Shown: positions 55,388 through 64,000, counted from the first letter of the stretch. The stretch: DNA of 64,000 nucleotides from Sediminibacterium sp. (GCA_030726065.1 JANREK010000034.1:1-64000), one strand, 5' to 3'. A program made the numbers and translations. The notes: generated from the sequence alone by a model not told the origin.

Positions 55388-56245
55388 ATGAATTGTGGGA
55401 TGAACATTGTCGGAGTTGTAATACTATATCATCCTGATATAAAGCAGTTATCTGCTAATATCAACACTTATGTTTCTGGACTTAAGCAACTCTATATTTA
55501 CGATAACTCTGAACGCCATATCCCTGGTATTGAAGCAGCCTTATATAGCCTACACCCAAATGTAATATATAAGTTTTTTAATTCAAATGAGGGAATTGCT
55601 AAACGCTTGAATCAAGCAGTTGCACTTGCAACTCAAAATCAGTTTGATTATTTGTTGACTATGGATCAGGACTCGTCTTTTAAACAGGGTGATTTTGAGA
55701 AGTACAAATCATTGATTCATAAAAGGGCGTATTCGAATGTAGCGCAATTCGGTATTAATTGTCAGCCCAATATTACAATTCCAAGCGAAGCGCCGCAAGA
55801 AGCGCTTACCTTAATTACTTCAGGTTCCATTTTAAATCTTTCATTAGTAAAAAAAGTAGGGGCATTTAATGAGGACTTATTTATCGATTTTGTGGACGCG
55901 GAATTTTCATATCGCGTGGTTCAACAAGGTTTAATTAATTTAATGTTTTCAAATATCCTGTTGAATCATGCCATAGGTGATTTGGTTTCTGGAAGATCAC
56001 TATTATCATTAAAAAAATCATCACGCATCATTCATATGCCAGTAAGGGCTTTTTATATCACTAGGAATGGACTATTCCTATTATTTAAACAAAAGGGACT
56101 AAGTCCAGTAATGAAAAAGGATGTAATTAGGTGTATGAAAATTTTAAAAAACGATTTAATTTACCATCCGCAATTAGCGAAAGTGTATTTAAATGTCATT
56201 AAAGGTTTTTTTGCCTTTTGTTTCAATAGCATGGGTAAAAGGTAA
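55388..56245 (+). CDS. GT2-family glycosyltransferase, rhamnosyltransferase-like
   Basis: 285 residues. GT-A fold with VGVVILYHPDIKQL at the start, NEGIAKRLNQAV near 72-83, and the metal site TMDQDSSF near 94-101. FNEDLFIDFVDAEFSYRVVQ near 160-179 is typical of the rhamnosyltransferase-like branch. ATG at residue 1 or 5 are both possible. Only 2 bp separate its stop from the convergent methyltransferase stop. Confidence 0.86.
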   Translation: MNCGMNIVGVVILYHPDIKQLSANINTYVSGLKQLYIYDNSERHIPGIEAALYSLHPNVIYKFFNSNEGIAKRLNQAVALATQNQFDYLLTMDQDSSFKQGDFEKYKSLIHKRAYSNVAQFGINCQPNITIPSEAPQEALTLITSGSILNLSLVKKVGAFNEDLFIDFVDAEFSYRVVQQGLINLMFSNILLNHAIGDLVSGRSLLSLKKSSRIIHMPVRAFYITRNGLFLLFKQKGLSPVMKKDVIRCMKILKNDLIYHPQLAKVYLNVIKGFFAFCFNSMGKR

Positions 56246-56247
56246 AA

Positions 56248-57039
56248 CTAACCTTTACTGCTTAGCCGTAGCATTTCGTCTATAAAAATGCCTTTTAATT
56301 TTAAAGTTTGTAACACTTTATTCGTCCTAACTAAAAGGTGAAATTTAAATTTTTCTGCAAAAGTCTTTTTTGATTTATCGTATTCAAATGACCACTGACC
56401 TGTCATTTTAGAACTTGGTTTTACCATTGCTCTTTTCTCAAATAAAACAATGCTATCATAATAATGTATCGTATTGGTAGTTTTGGTAAAATCATCCACC
56501 ACAAAATTGGGTTGTTCTGTATAATGCGCGTTTAATTGATCAATTAACGATTTAGTATATTCAATAAATGTGCCATTTCTTTGATGACCTCCACCATATG
56601 CATTCATATAGGAAGTATGTACATCCTCGCATAAATAAATGCCGCCAATGTTGATATGCTTATATAATTCTTCAAAGGATACGATTTGTTGGTCCTGTGT
56701 ATGCCCGCCATCATCAATTAAAATATCGATAGGTCCAATTTTATCAATGATGGATCTAAGAAAATGTCGATCCTCTTGTGAGCCAATGAGTATATGGGTA
56801 TTTTCATCTTCTAGTTGTTTGCATCTTGGATCAATATCAATTCCCCAGATAGTGGCTTCCTGCCCAAAATATTTTCGCCACATTTGAAGACTCCCTCCTT
56901 GGTAAACACCAATTTCAACAATTGTTATTTTTTTATTTCTATATTGATTAAAGTATCGATCATACACATCAAAATAATGATCAAATTTATTAATCAATCT
57001 TTTTTCATTGTGTTCAAAATAATCTCTAAGCTCGTTCAT
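56248..57039 (-). CDS. class I SAM-dependent methyltransferase (MycE/CmcI-like)
   Basis: 263 residues. The SAM motif IVEIGVYQGGSLQMWRKYFG is near residues 40-59, followed by IWGIDIDPRC. The metal/substrate stretch ILIDDGGHTQDQQIVSF near 105-121 and GGIYLCEDVHTSYM match the sugar O-methyltransferase/cephalosporin-hydroxylase-like group. It starts 21 bp after a GT2 gene on the same strand, so methylation of a glycan sugar is likely. Confidence 0.85.
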   Translation of the reverse strand: MNELRDYFEHNEKRLINKFDHYFDVYDRYFNQYRNKKITIVEIGVYQGGSLQMWRKYFGQEATIWGIDIDPRCKQLEDENTHILIGSQEDRHFLRSIIDKIGPIDILIDDGGHTQDQQIVSFEELYKHINIGGIYLCEDVHTSYMNAYGGGHQRNGTFIEYTKSLIDQLNAHYTEQPNFVVDDFTKTTNTIHYYDSIVLFEKRAMVKPSSKMTGQWSFEYDKSKKTFAEKFKFHLLVRTNKVLQTLKLKGIFIDEMLRLSSKG

Positions 57040-57060
57040 TAAATTATCGTTTAAATTATG

Positions 57061-57963
57061 TTATCCTAATAGTCCTTTTAATGCGTCAATCCTAAATTTT
57101 ATTATCGGCCATATTTTACTTGGCGTAAATTGTAAAGCATATTTGAATCCTAATATTACTGCGGCTCCTAATTTTAAAAAATACTCCCATACTTTTATCA
57201 AATAAGTAGCTTTTGAAATTGCTAATGTTCTTGTTTTTTCACCGCGACCAATACCGCTTGCTACGCGGTACATATATTCCGAGGTCAATTTTTTCACTTC
57301 CACAACATGATGGACACAAATAGCTGGGTCATAATAAATAATATGACCTAATGCAAGTATTTTATAAAATAATTCCTTTCCTTCCCCGCCAATTCTTAAA
57401 GTGCCAACTACACCAGGCAAATTCACATTAAAGCCGCCAATTTGGTCATACACTGATTTTTTCACGATCATGTTTGATTCAAGTGGGTACTTCCCATTTT
57501 CAAATGCACAGGCGATAGGAGCGTAGTCAAAATTGCCTACAAGTGAGGAAACGTAGTAACTCATCCATTTGGGTTCGGATGGAATATATTTCGGTATGAT
57601 TCGTCCACCAAAACCCACTGCATCCGGTTTATTCTGGATATGCTTTAAAAAATTTTCAACATAATTAGGGGTAGCGACTGCATCATCATCCATGAAACAA
57701 ACCCATTCCCCTTTGGCAATAGCAGCTCCATTATTGCGTGCAAAAGACGCACCTTGTTTGGTTTCGCTGATAAAAGTAAATTGCCCGTTCGTATTTGTTT
57801 GCCGCCATATTGCGTATACTTCCTTGGTATTGTCTGTTGAATTATTATCTACAATAATTACTTCAAATTCATTAAGCCCAGCGGATTGACAATATAAACT
57901 TGTCAATGCATCACTGATATAGCTTGCTCTGTTGTAACTACATATAATAATTGATAATATCAT
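57061..57963 (-). CDS. GT2-family glycosyltransferase
   Basis: 300 residues. LSIIICSYNRASYISDALTS at the start, VDNNSTDNT near 39-47, and the DDD metal site in CFMDDDAVATP near 92-102. The acceptor-side motif GGEGKELFYKIL is near 195. A C-terminal hydrophobic stretch (about 250-275) suggests membrane association. It lies 16 bp after YfhO and 21 bp before the methyltransferase, forming the minus-strand run yfhO-GT2-methyltransferase. Confidence 0.88.
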   Translation of the reverse strand: MILSIIICSYNRASYISDALTSLYCQSAGLNEFEVIIVDNNSTDNTKEVYAIWRQTNTNGQFTFISETKQGASFARNNGAAIAKGEWVCFMDDDAVATPNYVENFLKHIQNKPDAVGFGGRIIPKYIPSEPKWMSYYVSSLVGNFDYAPIACAFENGKYPLESNMIVKKSVYDQIGGFNVNLPGVVGTLRIGGEGKELFYKILALGHIIYYDPAICVHHVVEVKKLTSEYMYRVASGIGRGEKTRTLAISKATYLIKVWEYFLKLGAAVILGFKYALQFTPSKIWPIIKFRIDALKGLLG

Positions 57964-57979
57964 TCAGGCGAATTAACTT

Positions 57980-60460
57980 TTAAGAAAGTGAATTTTCTTT
58001 CTTGAATGATTTAATGATTATTCCAATAAGTAATCCCCACAAAATAATGGATGCAAATAATGAAGCTTTTTGTGCCATGGCAATGGAGCTTGGCTTGAAC
58101 TCAAATCGAATATTGTGCTTACCTGCTGGAATCACTAAACCTCTTAAAACATAATTTGTTTTAATAATCGGTGATTCAACTTCGTCGATATATGCTTTCC
58201 ATCCTAACTTATAATACACCTCACTAAATACTGCAAATTGTTTTTGACTTGCATTGGAGCTATAAGTAACAATATCATTTTTATTTTCAACTAAATTAAT
58301 GGTAGCAGCGCTGTCATATACGATCGCGGTTAATTCATTTAATTTGTCTTTTTCTTCGATGATAGCTGTGTCCTTTGGATTAAAATTACTCAAGCTGCTC
58401 ATGACTTCGGCGGGTCCTTTTTTATATTCAATCCCTTTGATAAACCATACATTGCCTAAAGCTTCCGGATTTGCGATGGTATCGGTGGCTATATTTCCTG
58501 TAATAACATACTTGGTATTCATCATATTCACAACAGGCAAACAAACAGGGAACTTATACCATTGGTTCTCAATTAAATCTTGGTAGATACTTAGTTTAGC
58601 AGGGTTATATCCACCCACGGTATTGTGATGGTAGGCGACTAAGGCGCCACCATTGAATGCATTTTGAATACCGCCCCTCATATCCAATACACGATAGTTG
58701 GAGGCATCTCTTTTTAACGCAATATCAATAGGGGATTCTGCAAAAGTGTTATCATTTTCAGCTGCTTCAATGTAGTTTTCCGGTTTCAAATATTTTACAT
58801 TGACTTGAAACAAATCAATCATGGTAATGATACCAATAGCCGCAATAAATATTGTTTGCGTGATAGTTTTTTTGAAATATAAGAATATGAAAACAAAAGC
58901 GAAGCTGATAAAGATAACTGTCCTGTATAAGTCACTTTCTATAAATCCTTGACGATCCTTCGCTAATGCGTTGGTTAAATCGCGCGCTGGCCCTTCAAAA
59001 GCATTTCGTTGATTCGCATCTGGAATTTGAGAAATTTGAGAAAGCAATTGGGTGTCATTCAAACTTTTAAAATCACTATTGATATAAAATAATAGTACGC
59101 ATGCGAATAAAACCCCCAATGCAATAAAGCTTGTTTTATATTTACTAAAGAAGTCCTTAAAGTTGTTTTGTTCGGTGATTCCTTGTAATCCAAATAATGC
59201 CATGATGCCGATGAGTAAAGTTGGAATAACCATAATCATACTTGGTGCACGGAACTTATTATAAAAGGGTAGGTGATCTACCATGAAAAAATTAAAACTT
59301 TCAAAGTAAGACCCCGCAGATAAAAGCAACGAAAATAGTATTGCTGGAATAATCCACCATCTATATTCATTGGTTTTAAATGAAATACCAATAAATGCAA
59401 AAAAGCAAATCAATATACCAATATATGGAGGCCCAGCGGTAAAGCCAATACCACCCCAATAAAATTGAATAAAGGATTGTAATTGTTGTGCTACCTGCGG
59501 TTGCATTTGTTGCAATGCTTCAATTGCTTTTGATTTTTCAGGATCAATGGCACTTGGATCACTGCCGCCGCCATAAATATTTGGGAACATCAAAACCAAT
59601 GGTTCGGTTTTAAACATACTATAGGATAATGCATAGTCTTTATTTAAACCTGCATTTGTTGTATTGCTACCCTTAGATGCTAAAATACTGCCGCCGCGAA
59701 TAGACTCTTTGCCATACTCATAAGTGCTAATTAAAATAGGCGCATTCACAGCTAAACCTAATAATCCAGCTATCATAGCGGTTGCCATAGTTTTTAAAAT
59801 ATGGGCAAATTCTTTTTTTAGAATCCATTGTATTAAAAAATACATAGTCATAAAAAATACAATGATTAATCCGTAGTATGTTATTTGTAAGTGATTGGCT
59901 TGCACAAATAATGCAGTAGAAATTCCTGTCAATAATCCGCCAATTAAATATTTCTTTTTAAAGATGAGTAAGATAGCGCCCACAAAAAAGGGTAGGTAAG
60001 CAATCGCATGCATTTTAGTAATATGACCAACTACTATGATAATAGGGTTATAAGTGGCAAAACTATACGCCAGTGCACCTATAATTCCAATGAATGGGTT
60101 GATGCCTAATACAATCGCTAAAAAATAAAAACAGATACATGCAAGAAAAAATAAATTGATGGGTTCTGCTAGATTCAACGTTAAAATTCGATCCAATAAT
60201 CCAATTGTGAAAGCAAAGCCTGGAACACCTGTAATTTGATAAGTAGGCATGCCGCCAAACATACTATTGGTCCATAATGGATTTTGACCATATTTAGCAC
60301 CTGCGGTTAGGGTTTCCTGCGCCATTCCCTTCCATTGACTTATATCAGATTGTTGTAATACCTTTCCTTCCAATGCTGGTTTACAATAAATAATTGAGCA
60401 AAGTAAAAATATTGCCACTGCTATAAAATGGGTCAAATTAGCCTTAAAAAATGGTTTCAT
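57980..60460 (-). CDS. YfhO-family multi-spanning membrane protein
   Basis: 826 residues. Roughly a dozen hydrophobic helices fill residues 10-540, followed by a periplasmic beta-rich domain (about 590-790) and one last helix near 800-820. The first loop (VLQQSDISQWKGMAQE, NPLWTNSMFGGMPTYQ) is characteristic of the YfhO group of GT-C-fold glycosyltransferases, some of which glycosylate teichoic acids or lipids in other phyla. It is the first gene of the run with a GT2 and a methyltransferase. A TAGGTTTG box lies 22 bases upstream, and the leader contains a 14-bp tandem duplication. Confidence 0.87.
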   Translation of the reverse strand: MKPFFKANLTHFIAVAIFLLCSIIYCKPALEGKVLQQSDISQWKGMAQETLTAGAKYGQNPLWTNSMFGGMPTYQITGVPGFAFTIGLLDRILTLNLAEPINLFFLACICFYFLAIVLGINPFIGIIGALAYSFATYNPIIIVVGHITKMHAIAYLPFFVGAILLIFKKKYLIGGLLTGISTALFVQANHLQITYYGLIIVFFMTMYFLIQWILKKEFAHILKTMATAMIAGLLGLAVNAPILISTYEYGKESIRGGSILASKGSNTTNAGLNKDYALSYSMFKTEPLVLMFPNIYGGGSDPSAIDPEKSKAIEALQQMQPQVAQQLQSFIQFYWGGIGFTAGPPYIGILICFFAFIGISFKTNEYRWWIIPAILFSLLLSAGSYFESFNFFMVDHLPFYNKFRAPSMIMVIPTLLIGIMALFGLQGITEQNNFKDFFSKYKTSFIALGVLFACVLLFYINSDFKSLNDTQLLSQISQIPDANQRNAFEGPARDLTNALAKDRQGFIESDLYRTVIFISFAFVFIFLYFKKTITQTIFIAAIGIITMIDLFQVNVKYLKPENYIEAAENDNTFAESPIDIALKRDASNYRVLDMRGGIQNAFNGGALVAYHHNTVGGYNPAKLSIYQDLIENQWYKFPVCLPVVNMMNTKYVITGNIATDTIANPEALGNVWFIKGIEYKKGPAEVMSSLSNFNPKDTAIIEEKDKLNELTAIVYDSAATINLVENKNDIVTYSSNASQKQFAVFSEVYYKLGWKAYIDEVESPIIKTNYVLRGLVIPAGKHNIRFEFKPSSIAMAQKASLFASIILWGLLIGIIIKSFKKENSLS

Positions 60461-60477
60461 TATAATGGTTTCATTGT
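60450..60477 (-). repeat. 14-bp tandem duplication over the yfhO start
   Basis: The unit AATGGTTTCATT plus two bases occurs twice head to tail (plus strand 60450-60463 and 60464-60477, identical over 12 bases), giving two start codons 14 bases apart on the minus strand, the first out of frame with the gene. Confidence 0.7.
60460..60474 (-). CDS. possible four-codon leader ORF before yfhO
   Basis: ATG AAA CCA TTA TAA, encoding MKPL, with its stop overlapping the yfhO ATG (TAATG). It arises from the tandem duplication. Translation is unproven; if translated it could couple to yfhO. Confidence 0.2.
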   Translation of the reverse strand: MKPL

Positions 60478-60482
60478 GTCAA

Positions 60483-60490
60483 CAAACCTA
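60483..60490 (-). promoter_or_regulatory. Bacteroidota -7 box for yfhO
   Basis: TAGGTTTG on the minus strand, 22 bases before the annotated ATG and 8 before the leader ATG. Confidence 0.45.
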
Positions 60491-60566
60491 CAACTTAATT
60501 GGATATTGAAAAAATGACGGGAACCCAAATTTTCTTATCTTCCCATTCTAAATTACTGACCTGAAA

Positions 60567-60857
60567 ATGAGCCGTTTTAATCCCATTTTAGCGTTTTTGT
60601 CCAAATTGGCCATTATATGTAATCTATGTTTTGTTTTTTCACTGATGGTCATGTTTGTACCCAAAATTAATTTTCCGGTTGCTTTTTCAAATTTCCTTGC
60701 TGTTTTAGGTTTGGAGATGGCCCCATTGGTGAGTGTATTTTTCGGAGTAGCATATTTATATATGTGGGTTAGGAAACAAGTTATTGAATTACCCCACTGG
60801 CAAACAATTACTAATCTTTTAATGTTATTGTTTCAGCTCGTTTTTATCATTGTTTAA
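60567..60857 (+). CDS. small membrane protein
   Basis: 96 residues with three hydrophobic stretches (about 8-28, 40-65 and 78-96). I do not recognise a family. The conserved-looking start MSRFNPILAFLSKLAIICNL and the tight 20-bp spacing to the queuosine-precursor transporter support a real gene that may be co-transcribed with it. Confidence 0.65.
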   Translation: MSRFNPILAFLSKLAIICNLCFVFSLMVMFVPKINFPVAFSNFLAVLGLEMAPLVSVFFGVAYLYMWVRKQVIELPHWQTITNLLMLLFQLVFIIV

Positions 60858-60877
60858 TTATTCAATTTGTATACGTT

Positions 60878-61663
60878 ATGATTCATTCTATTTTAAAAGA
60901 TAAATCAACAAAATTATTTTTAGGGATATCTGCCTTTTTTGTGGCCAACGCTTTAATTGCAGAATGTATTGGGGGAAAAATATTTTCATTAGAAGGCGTG
61001 TTGGGTTTATCGCCTGCAAATTTGACTTTGTTTGGTGAAAAGGGATTGTCCTTTAATTTAACCTGTGGTGTTTTATTGTGGCCTTTGGAATTTGTTATTA
61101 CAGATATAGTGAATGAATATTATGGCCCTAAGGCGGTAAAACGTATTAGTATTACAGCGGTTTCCTTAATTCTTTATGCATTTTTGATGTTTTATTTGGC
61201 TATGCATATTGCGCCCGCACAATTTTGGGTAGATTCAAAAACAGCAGATGGAATACCAAGTATGCAAGGTGCATTTGAAGCAATTTTTGGACAAGGCATG
61301 TGGATTATTTTAGGGAGCTTGGTTGCCTTTTTAGTAAGTCAGTTTATAGATGTTTTTGTGTTTCATAAAATAAAAAAGATGACTGGCGAGAAAATGGGCT
61401 GGTTGCGTGCAACAGGTTCTACGGTGGTATCTCAATTGGTGGATAGTTTTGTAGTATTAGTGATTGCTTTTAAAATTGGTAATAACTGGAGTTGGTCCTT
61501 TGTACTTGCGGTTTGTGCGGTTAATTATATGTATAAGTTTACCATGGCCATTATCTTAACACCCGTGATAGGGATCGTTGAAAATAGGATTGAAAAATAC
61601 CTCGGACATGAAACCGCTAAAAAAATGAAATTAGCGGCAATGGGTATTGAGAATGAAGTGTAG
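60878..61663 (+). CDS. queuosine precursor transporter (YhhQ/DUF165 family)
   Basis: 261 residues, about six to seven membrane helices. ECIGGKIF near residue 29, DIVNEYYGPKAVKRI near 75-89 and QLVDSFVVLVIAF near 190 are family stretches; members import queuine or preQ0/preQ1 for tRNA queuosine. No queuosine biosynthesis genes are in the window. Its stop is one base from the convergent NUDIX stop. Confidence 0.9.
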   Translation: MIHSILKDKSTKLFLGISAFFVANALIAECIGGKIFSLEGVLGLSPANLTLFGEKGLSFNLTCGVLLWPLEFVITDIVNEYYGPKAVKRISITAVSLILYAFLMFYLAMHIAPAQFWVDSKTADGIPSMQGAFEAIFGQGMWIILGSLVAFLVSQFIDVFVFHKIKKMTGEKMGWLRATGSTVVSQLVDSFVVLVIAFKIGNNWSWSFVLAVCAVNYMYKFTMAIILTPVIGIVENRIEKYLGHETAKKMKLAAMGIENEV

Positions 61664-61664
61664 T

Positions 61665-62132
61665 TTAAATAGAAAACTTTTCTTTCAATAGTTGAATGGC
61701 TACTTTGTCAATAGGTAAACTCATCGTTTCTGCATCCACATCTTTAAAGTTTACCCAACGAAATGATTCTGCTTCTCCTTTAACATCGTCCGCTGTTTGG
61801 TCAGGGGTGAAGTCAAATTTTTTGGTGGAAGTTTTTATTCCACTTGTATCATCGCAATGCACATGATAATAAATGGAGATAATTTGATCTTTATTATTGA
61901 ATGCTGAAATTTGAAAAAAATCAGTGGTATATAAATGTTCACCAACGGTTACTGTTAATCCAGTTTCCTCCATAAATTCTCTTGCAACACATTCGCGCGT
62001 GCCCTCGCCAAATTCTAATCCCCCACCTGGAAGCTTGGTGAAATAACTTCCTCTGATAAATTCATCACTCACGAGTAATCTATTGGCTTTATCTAGCAAT
62101 ACGCCATATACTCTAACATTAAATAAGGGCAT
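61665..62132 (-). CDS. NUDIX hydrolase
   Basis: 155 residues. The NUDIX box is complete: G-x5-E-x7-R-E-x2-E-E-x-G, seen in GGLEFGEGTRECVAREFMEE with TGL after it, near residues 38-60. These enzymes hydrolyse nucleoside diphosphate-linked compounds; the substrate is unknown. It is 14 bp after dapF on the same strand, the last of a three-gene run. Confidence 0.92.
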   Translation of the reverse strand: MPLFNVRVYGVLLDKANRLLVSDEFIRGSYFTKLPGGGLEFGEGTRECVAREFMEETGLTVTVGEHLYTTDFFQISAFNNKDQIISIYYHVHCDDTSGIKTSTKKFDFTPDQTADDVKGEAESFRWVNFKDVDAETMSLPIDKVAIQLLKEKFSI

Positions 62133-62146
62133 TTTTCTAATTTTAA

Positions 62147-62935
62147 TTAAACAGTAATACTTCCGCTGAATACAAATGTGCCAGGGCCCATTAGCCAGAT
62201 ATTTTCAAATACTTGGTCGCCTTTATTATTGAAGCGAACCGCTAATTTTCCGCCCAAGGTTTCAATTTGTATGGTTTGCTCGCCTAATTTTTCAATACCT
62301 GAAATTAAAGCAGCAGCGGTGACACCAGTGCCACAACTTAAGGTTTCATTTTCTACACCACGTTCATAGGTGCGTACAAAAATTTTATCATCTTGTTGTT
62401 CTACAAAGTTTACATTAATGCCTTCTGATTTGAACCGATCATTAAATCTGATCATTTGACCCAAACCAAACACATCCATACTGTTAATGCTATCTACCAT
62501 TTCAATATAATGGGGGGATCCGGTATTCAAGACAAAAAATGGAGTATCGCCATCAATATTTTTCTCAACTGCGTTTACGTCACTCATTTTTAAATACACC
62601 CATCCATCTTCATTGATTGTTGCTTCATGTGGTCCATCAATTGCAATGAAGTTAAATTGTTTTTTATTCAAACCGATATCAAAAGCAAATTGTGTTAAAC
62701 ATCTTCCGCCATTCCCACACATGGATCCTTCTAATCCATTTGCATTATAATAAGTCATCTCAAAATCGTAACCTTCTTTATTGCCTAGTAAAATAAGCCC
62801 GTCTGCGCCAATACCTTTTTTGCGATCACAGATAAAAGCAATTTGTTCCCTGGTTAGTACAAAATTATTTTGTCTGTTATCGATGATAACAAAATCATTG
62901 CCAGTGCCTTGGTATTTTGAAAAATTAATTTTCAT
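62147..62935 (-). CDS. dapF: diaminopimelate epimerase
   Basis: DapF converts LL- to meso-diaminopimelate for lysine and peptidoglycan. 262 residues. The two catalytic cysteines are present: C73 in SMCGNGGRC and C201 in LSCGTGVTAA. The N-terminal FSKYQGTGNDFVIID is typical. It lies 26 bp after the nucleoside phosphorylase and 14 bp before NUDIX. Confidence 0.96.
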   Translation of the reverse strand: MKINFSKYQGTGNDFVIIDNRQNNFVLTREQIAFICDRKKGIGADGLILLGNKEGYDFEMTYYNANGLEGSMCGNGGRCLTQFAFDIGLNKKQFNFIAIDGPHEATINEDGWVYLKMSDVNAVEKNIDGDTPFFVLNTGSPHYIEMVDSINSMDVFGLGQMIRFNDRFKSEGINVNFVEQQDDKIFVRTYERGVENETLSCGTGVTAAALISGIEKLGEQTIQIETLGGKLAVRFNNKGDQVFENIWLMGPGTFVFSGSITV

Positions 62936-62961
62936 TTTAAAATCGGTTATTGAAATTTATT

Positions 62962-63837
62962 TTAAATTTTTTCGATGATGGCTAATGATTTTTGAATCAT
63001 ATTATTTACAGCCTGACCCATATCCTTACTGTATTCTTTTTTAACACGGTTGGCAACAATCACATTAATGCTTAAGCATTGGTGTCCTAATATATTACAC
63101 AAGCCATAAATAGCGCTGGTTTCCATTTCAAAGTTGGCGATATGATGATTGCCATATTTAAAACTCGTCATCTGGTCCACCAAATTAGGCATAGCCAAAG
63201 GCATTCTTAATATACGCCCTTGTGGGCCATAAAATCCTGGGCAAGTAACGGTGATGCCATGGTTATATCCTTGCGTGAAGTGTTTAATTAATCCCGCGCT
63301 TGCAGAAGCGATATATGGAAACACTCTGTGTGAATTTATTTGCGTGTGTGATTCAAAGGCAGATAAAATTGCTTTTTCTTCCTCGTTGTTTTGCAAATTA
63401 TAGAAATGCAATAAGTTGTCAATGCCTAAGCCATGTGTTCCTGCGACCAATTGATCAACGCCCACCTCACCTTGTAGTGATCCACAAGTACCCATTCTTA
63501 TAATGGCGACTGACTTTTTTTGTTCTTTAATCGTCTTAGTTTCAAAATCAATATTCACCAGCGCGTCTACTTCATTTAAGGCAATATCAATATTATCAGG
63601 TCCGATACCGGTAGATAAAACTGAAATTCGCTTATTACCCACATATCCAGTATGTGTAATAAATTCTCTATGTGCACAAACATGCTCCACGCGATCAAAA
63701 TACTTGCTCACTTCGGCCACTCGGTCAGGATCACCAACAGTAATAATCGTATCCGCAATTTGATCTGGCCTTACATTAAGGTGATAAATTGCCCCTCTTT
63801 CATTAATAATCATTTCAGATGCGCCAATGGGTTGCAT
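62962..63837 (-). CDS. nucleoside phosphorylase (uridine phosphorylase-like)
   Basis: 291 residues of the PNP/UDP family, which split nucleosides with phosphate. ITVGDPDRVAEVSKYFD near residues 32-48, STGIGPDNIDIALNE near 74-88, RMGTCGSLQ near 113-121 and NFEMETSAIYGL near 234-245 are the phosphate-, ribose- and base-site stretches. The form is closest to uridine phosphorylase, though larger Bacteroidota variants are not all characterised. ATG at residue 1 or 8 are possible. It heads the run with dapF and NUDIX. Confidence 0.88.
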   Translation of the reverse strand: MQPIGASEMIINERGAIYHLNVRPDQIADTIITVGDPDRVAEVSKYFDRVEHVCAHREFITHTGYVGNKRISVLSTGIGPDNIDIALNEVDALVNIDFETKTIKEQKKSVAIIRMGTCGSLQGEVGVDQLVAGTHGLGIDNLLHFYNLQNNEEEKAILSAFESHTQINSHRVFPYIASASAGLIKHFTQGYNHGITVTCPGFYGPQGRILRMPLAMPNLVDQMTSFKYGNHHIANFEMETSAIYGLCNILGHQCLSINVIVANRVKKEYSKDMGQAVNNMIQKSLAIIEKI

Positions 63838-63932
63838 ATTTCAATTTTATGTCACAAATGTCGTTTAAATCGTATTAGTGGTAAAATTCTTTTATAATTA
63901 ACTTCTTTGTGTTATTTTCGCGTCCTAGAAAA

Positions 63933-64000
63933 GGTCCTGTGGCCGAGTGGCTAGGCAGAGCTCTGCAAAAGCTCCCACAGCGGTTCGAATCCGCTCGGGA
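63933..64000 (+). tRNA. tRNA-Cys (anticodon GCA), cut by the window end
   Basis: The acceptor 5' strand GGTCCTG, a D-arm, and the anticodon stem GAGCT/AGCTC with loop CTGCAAA (anticodon GCA) are present. The T-arm AGCGG-TTCGAAT-CCGCT is followed by the first five bases of the 3' acceptor strand (CGGGA). The last two paired bases and the discriminator lie beyond position 64000. TATTTTCG at 63913-63920 is a one-mismatch promoter box 12 bases upstream. Confidence 0.92.

Noticed and set aside
1-64000. CRISPR arrays, transposases, phage modules, toxin-antitoxin or other defence systems
   Set aside because: No regularly spaced repeats and no proteins of these families were recognised anywhere in the window.

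Overview
The window reads as a chromosomal segment of a low-GC Bacteroidota bacterium, most likely a Chitinophagaceae relative (Sediminibacterium-like; inferred from gene families, not from a marker gene). Supporting signs are promoters of the Bacteroidota type (TAnnTTTG, once with an ideally spaced TTTG), a type IX secretion C-terminal sorting domain, bacillithiol synthesis (BshC), a futalosine-pathway menaquinone enzyme (MqnA) with a UbiD-family decarboxylase, and the absence of clear Shine-Dalgarno sequences. LAYOUT. 0.2-6.3 kb: glutamate synthase, gltB then gltD, minus strand. 6.5-9.7 kb: minus-strand run etfB-etfA, a bifunctional-nuclease/UVR protein and ispE. 9.8-13.2 kb: a TPR protein, an unknown protein, a GlcNAc-kinase-like BadF-family kinase and a CtpA-type protease. 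13.3-20.0 kb: an accessory, decayed zone. It holds an SPFH/prohibitin gene lying between two 5'-truncated gene remnants (an M28 peptidase and a type IX-secreted protein), a GH78 alpha-L-rhamnosidase whose first ~62 residues look like the start of a lactonase, about 540 bp with no recognisable gene, a zinc-ribbon protein, and an FN3 lipoprotein that seems to stop early. A tRNA-Lys closes the zone. 20.3-26.5 kb: housekeeping genes (SDR, SAM hydroxide adenosyltransferase family, lpdA, prfC, rimO). 26.6-33.1 kb: a plus-strand set that fits a complete trans-4-hydroxy-L-proline catabolic pathway (epimerase, D-hydroxyproline dehydrogenase, deaminase, 2-oxoglutarate semialdehyde dehydrogenase), with bshC joined to its end by a 1-base overlap. 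33.2-35.8 kb: pdxJ, a GH29 alpha-L-fucosidase and purE on the minus strand. 35.8-42.3 kb: the UbiD-family enzyme, a DUF2452 protein, a POTRA/beta-barrel outer-membrane protein and a GH20 hexosaminidase. 42.6-51.1 kb: ahcY divergent from an Lrp regulator, a small 3D-like protein, GNAT, valS, a DnaQ-like exonuclease, purB and mqnA. 51.1-60.5 kb: a compact surface-glycan neighbourhood (flippase, four GT2-type glycosyltransferases if YfhO is not counted, two methyltransferases, YfhO) whose genes switch strand repeatedly. 60.6-64 kb: a small membrane protein, a queuosine-precursor transporter, NUDIX, dapF, a nucleoside phosphorylase and a tRNA-Cys cut by the window end. HOW THE GENES WORK TOGETHER. 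GH29, GH20, GH78, the GlcNAc-kinase-like enzyme and the hydroxyproline pathway together suggest scavenging of fucose, rhamnose, N-acetylhexosamine and hydroxyproline, but they are not one operon and no SusC/SusD pair is present. I saw no CRISPR array, no complete insertion sequence, no phage module and no clear defence or toxin system. The most unusual material is the rearranged 13.3-20 kb zone. It could be real gene decay or, in part, an assembly artefact, and this cannot be settled from the sequence alone.
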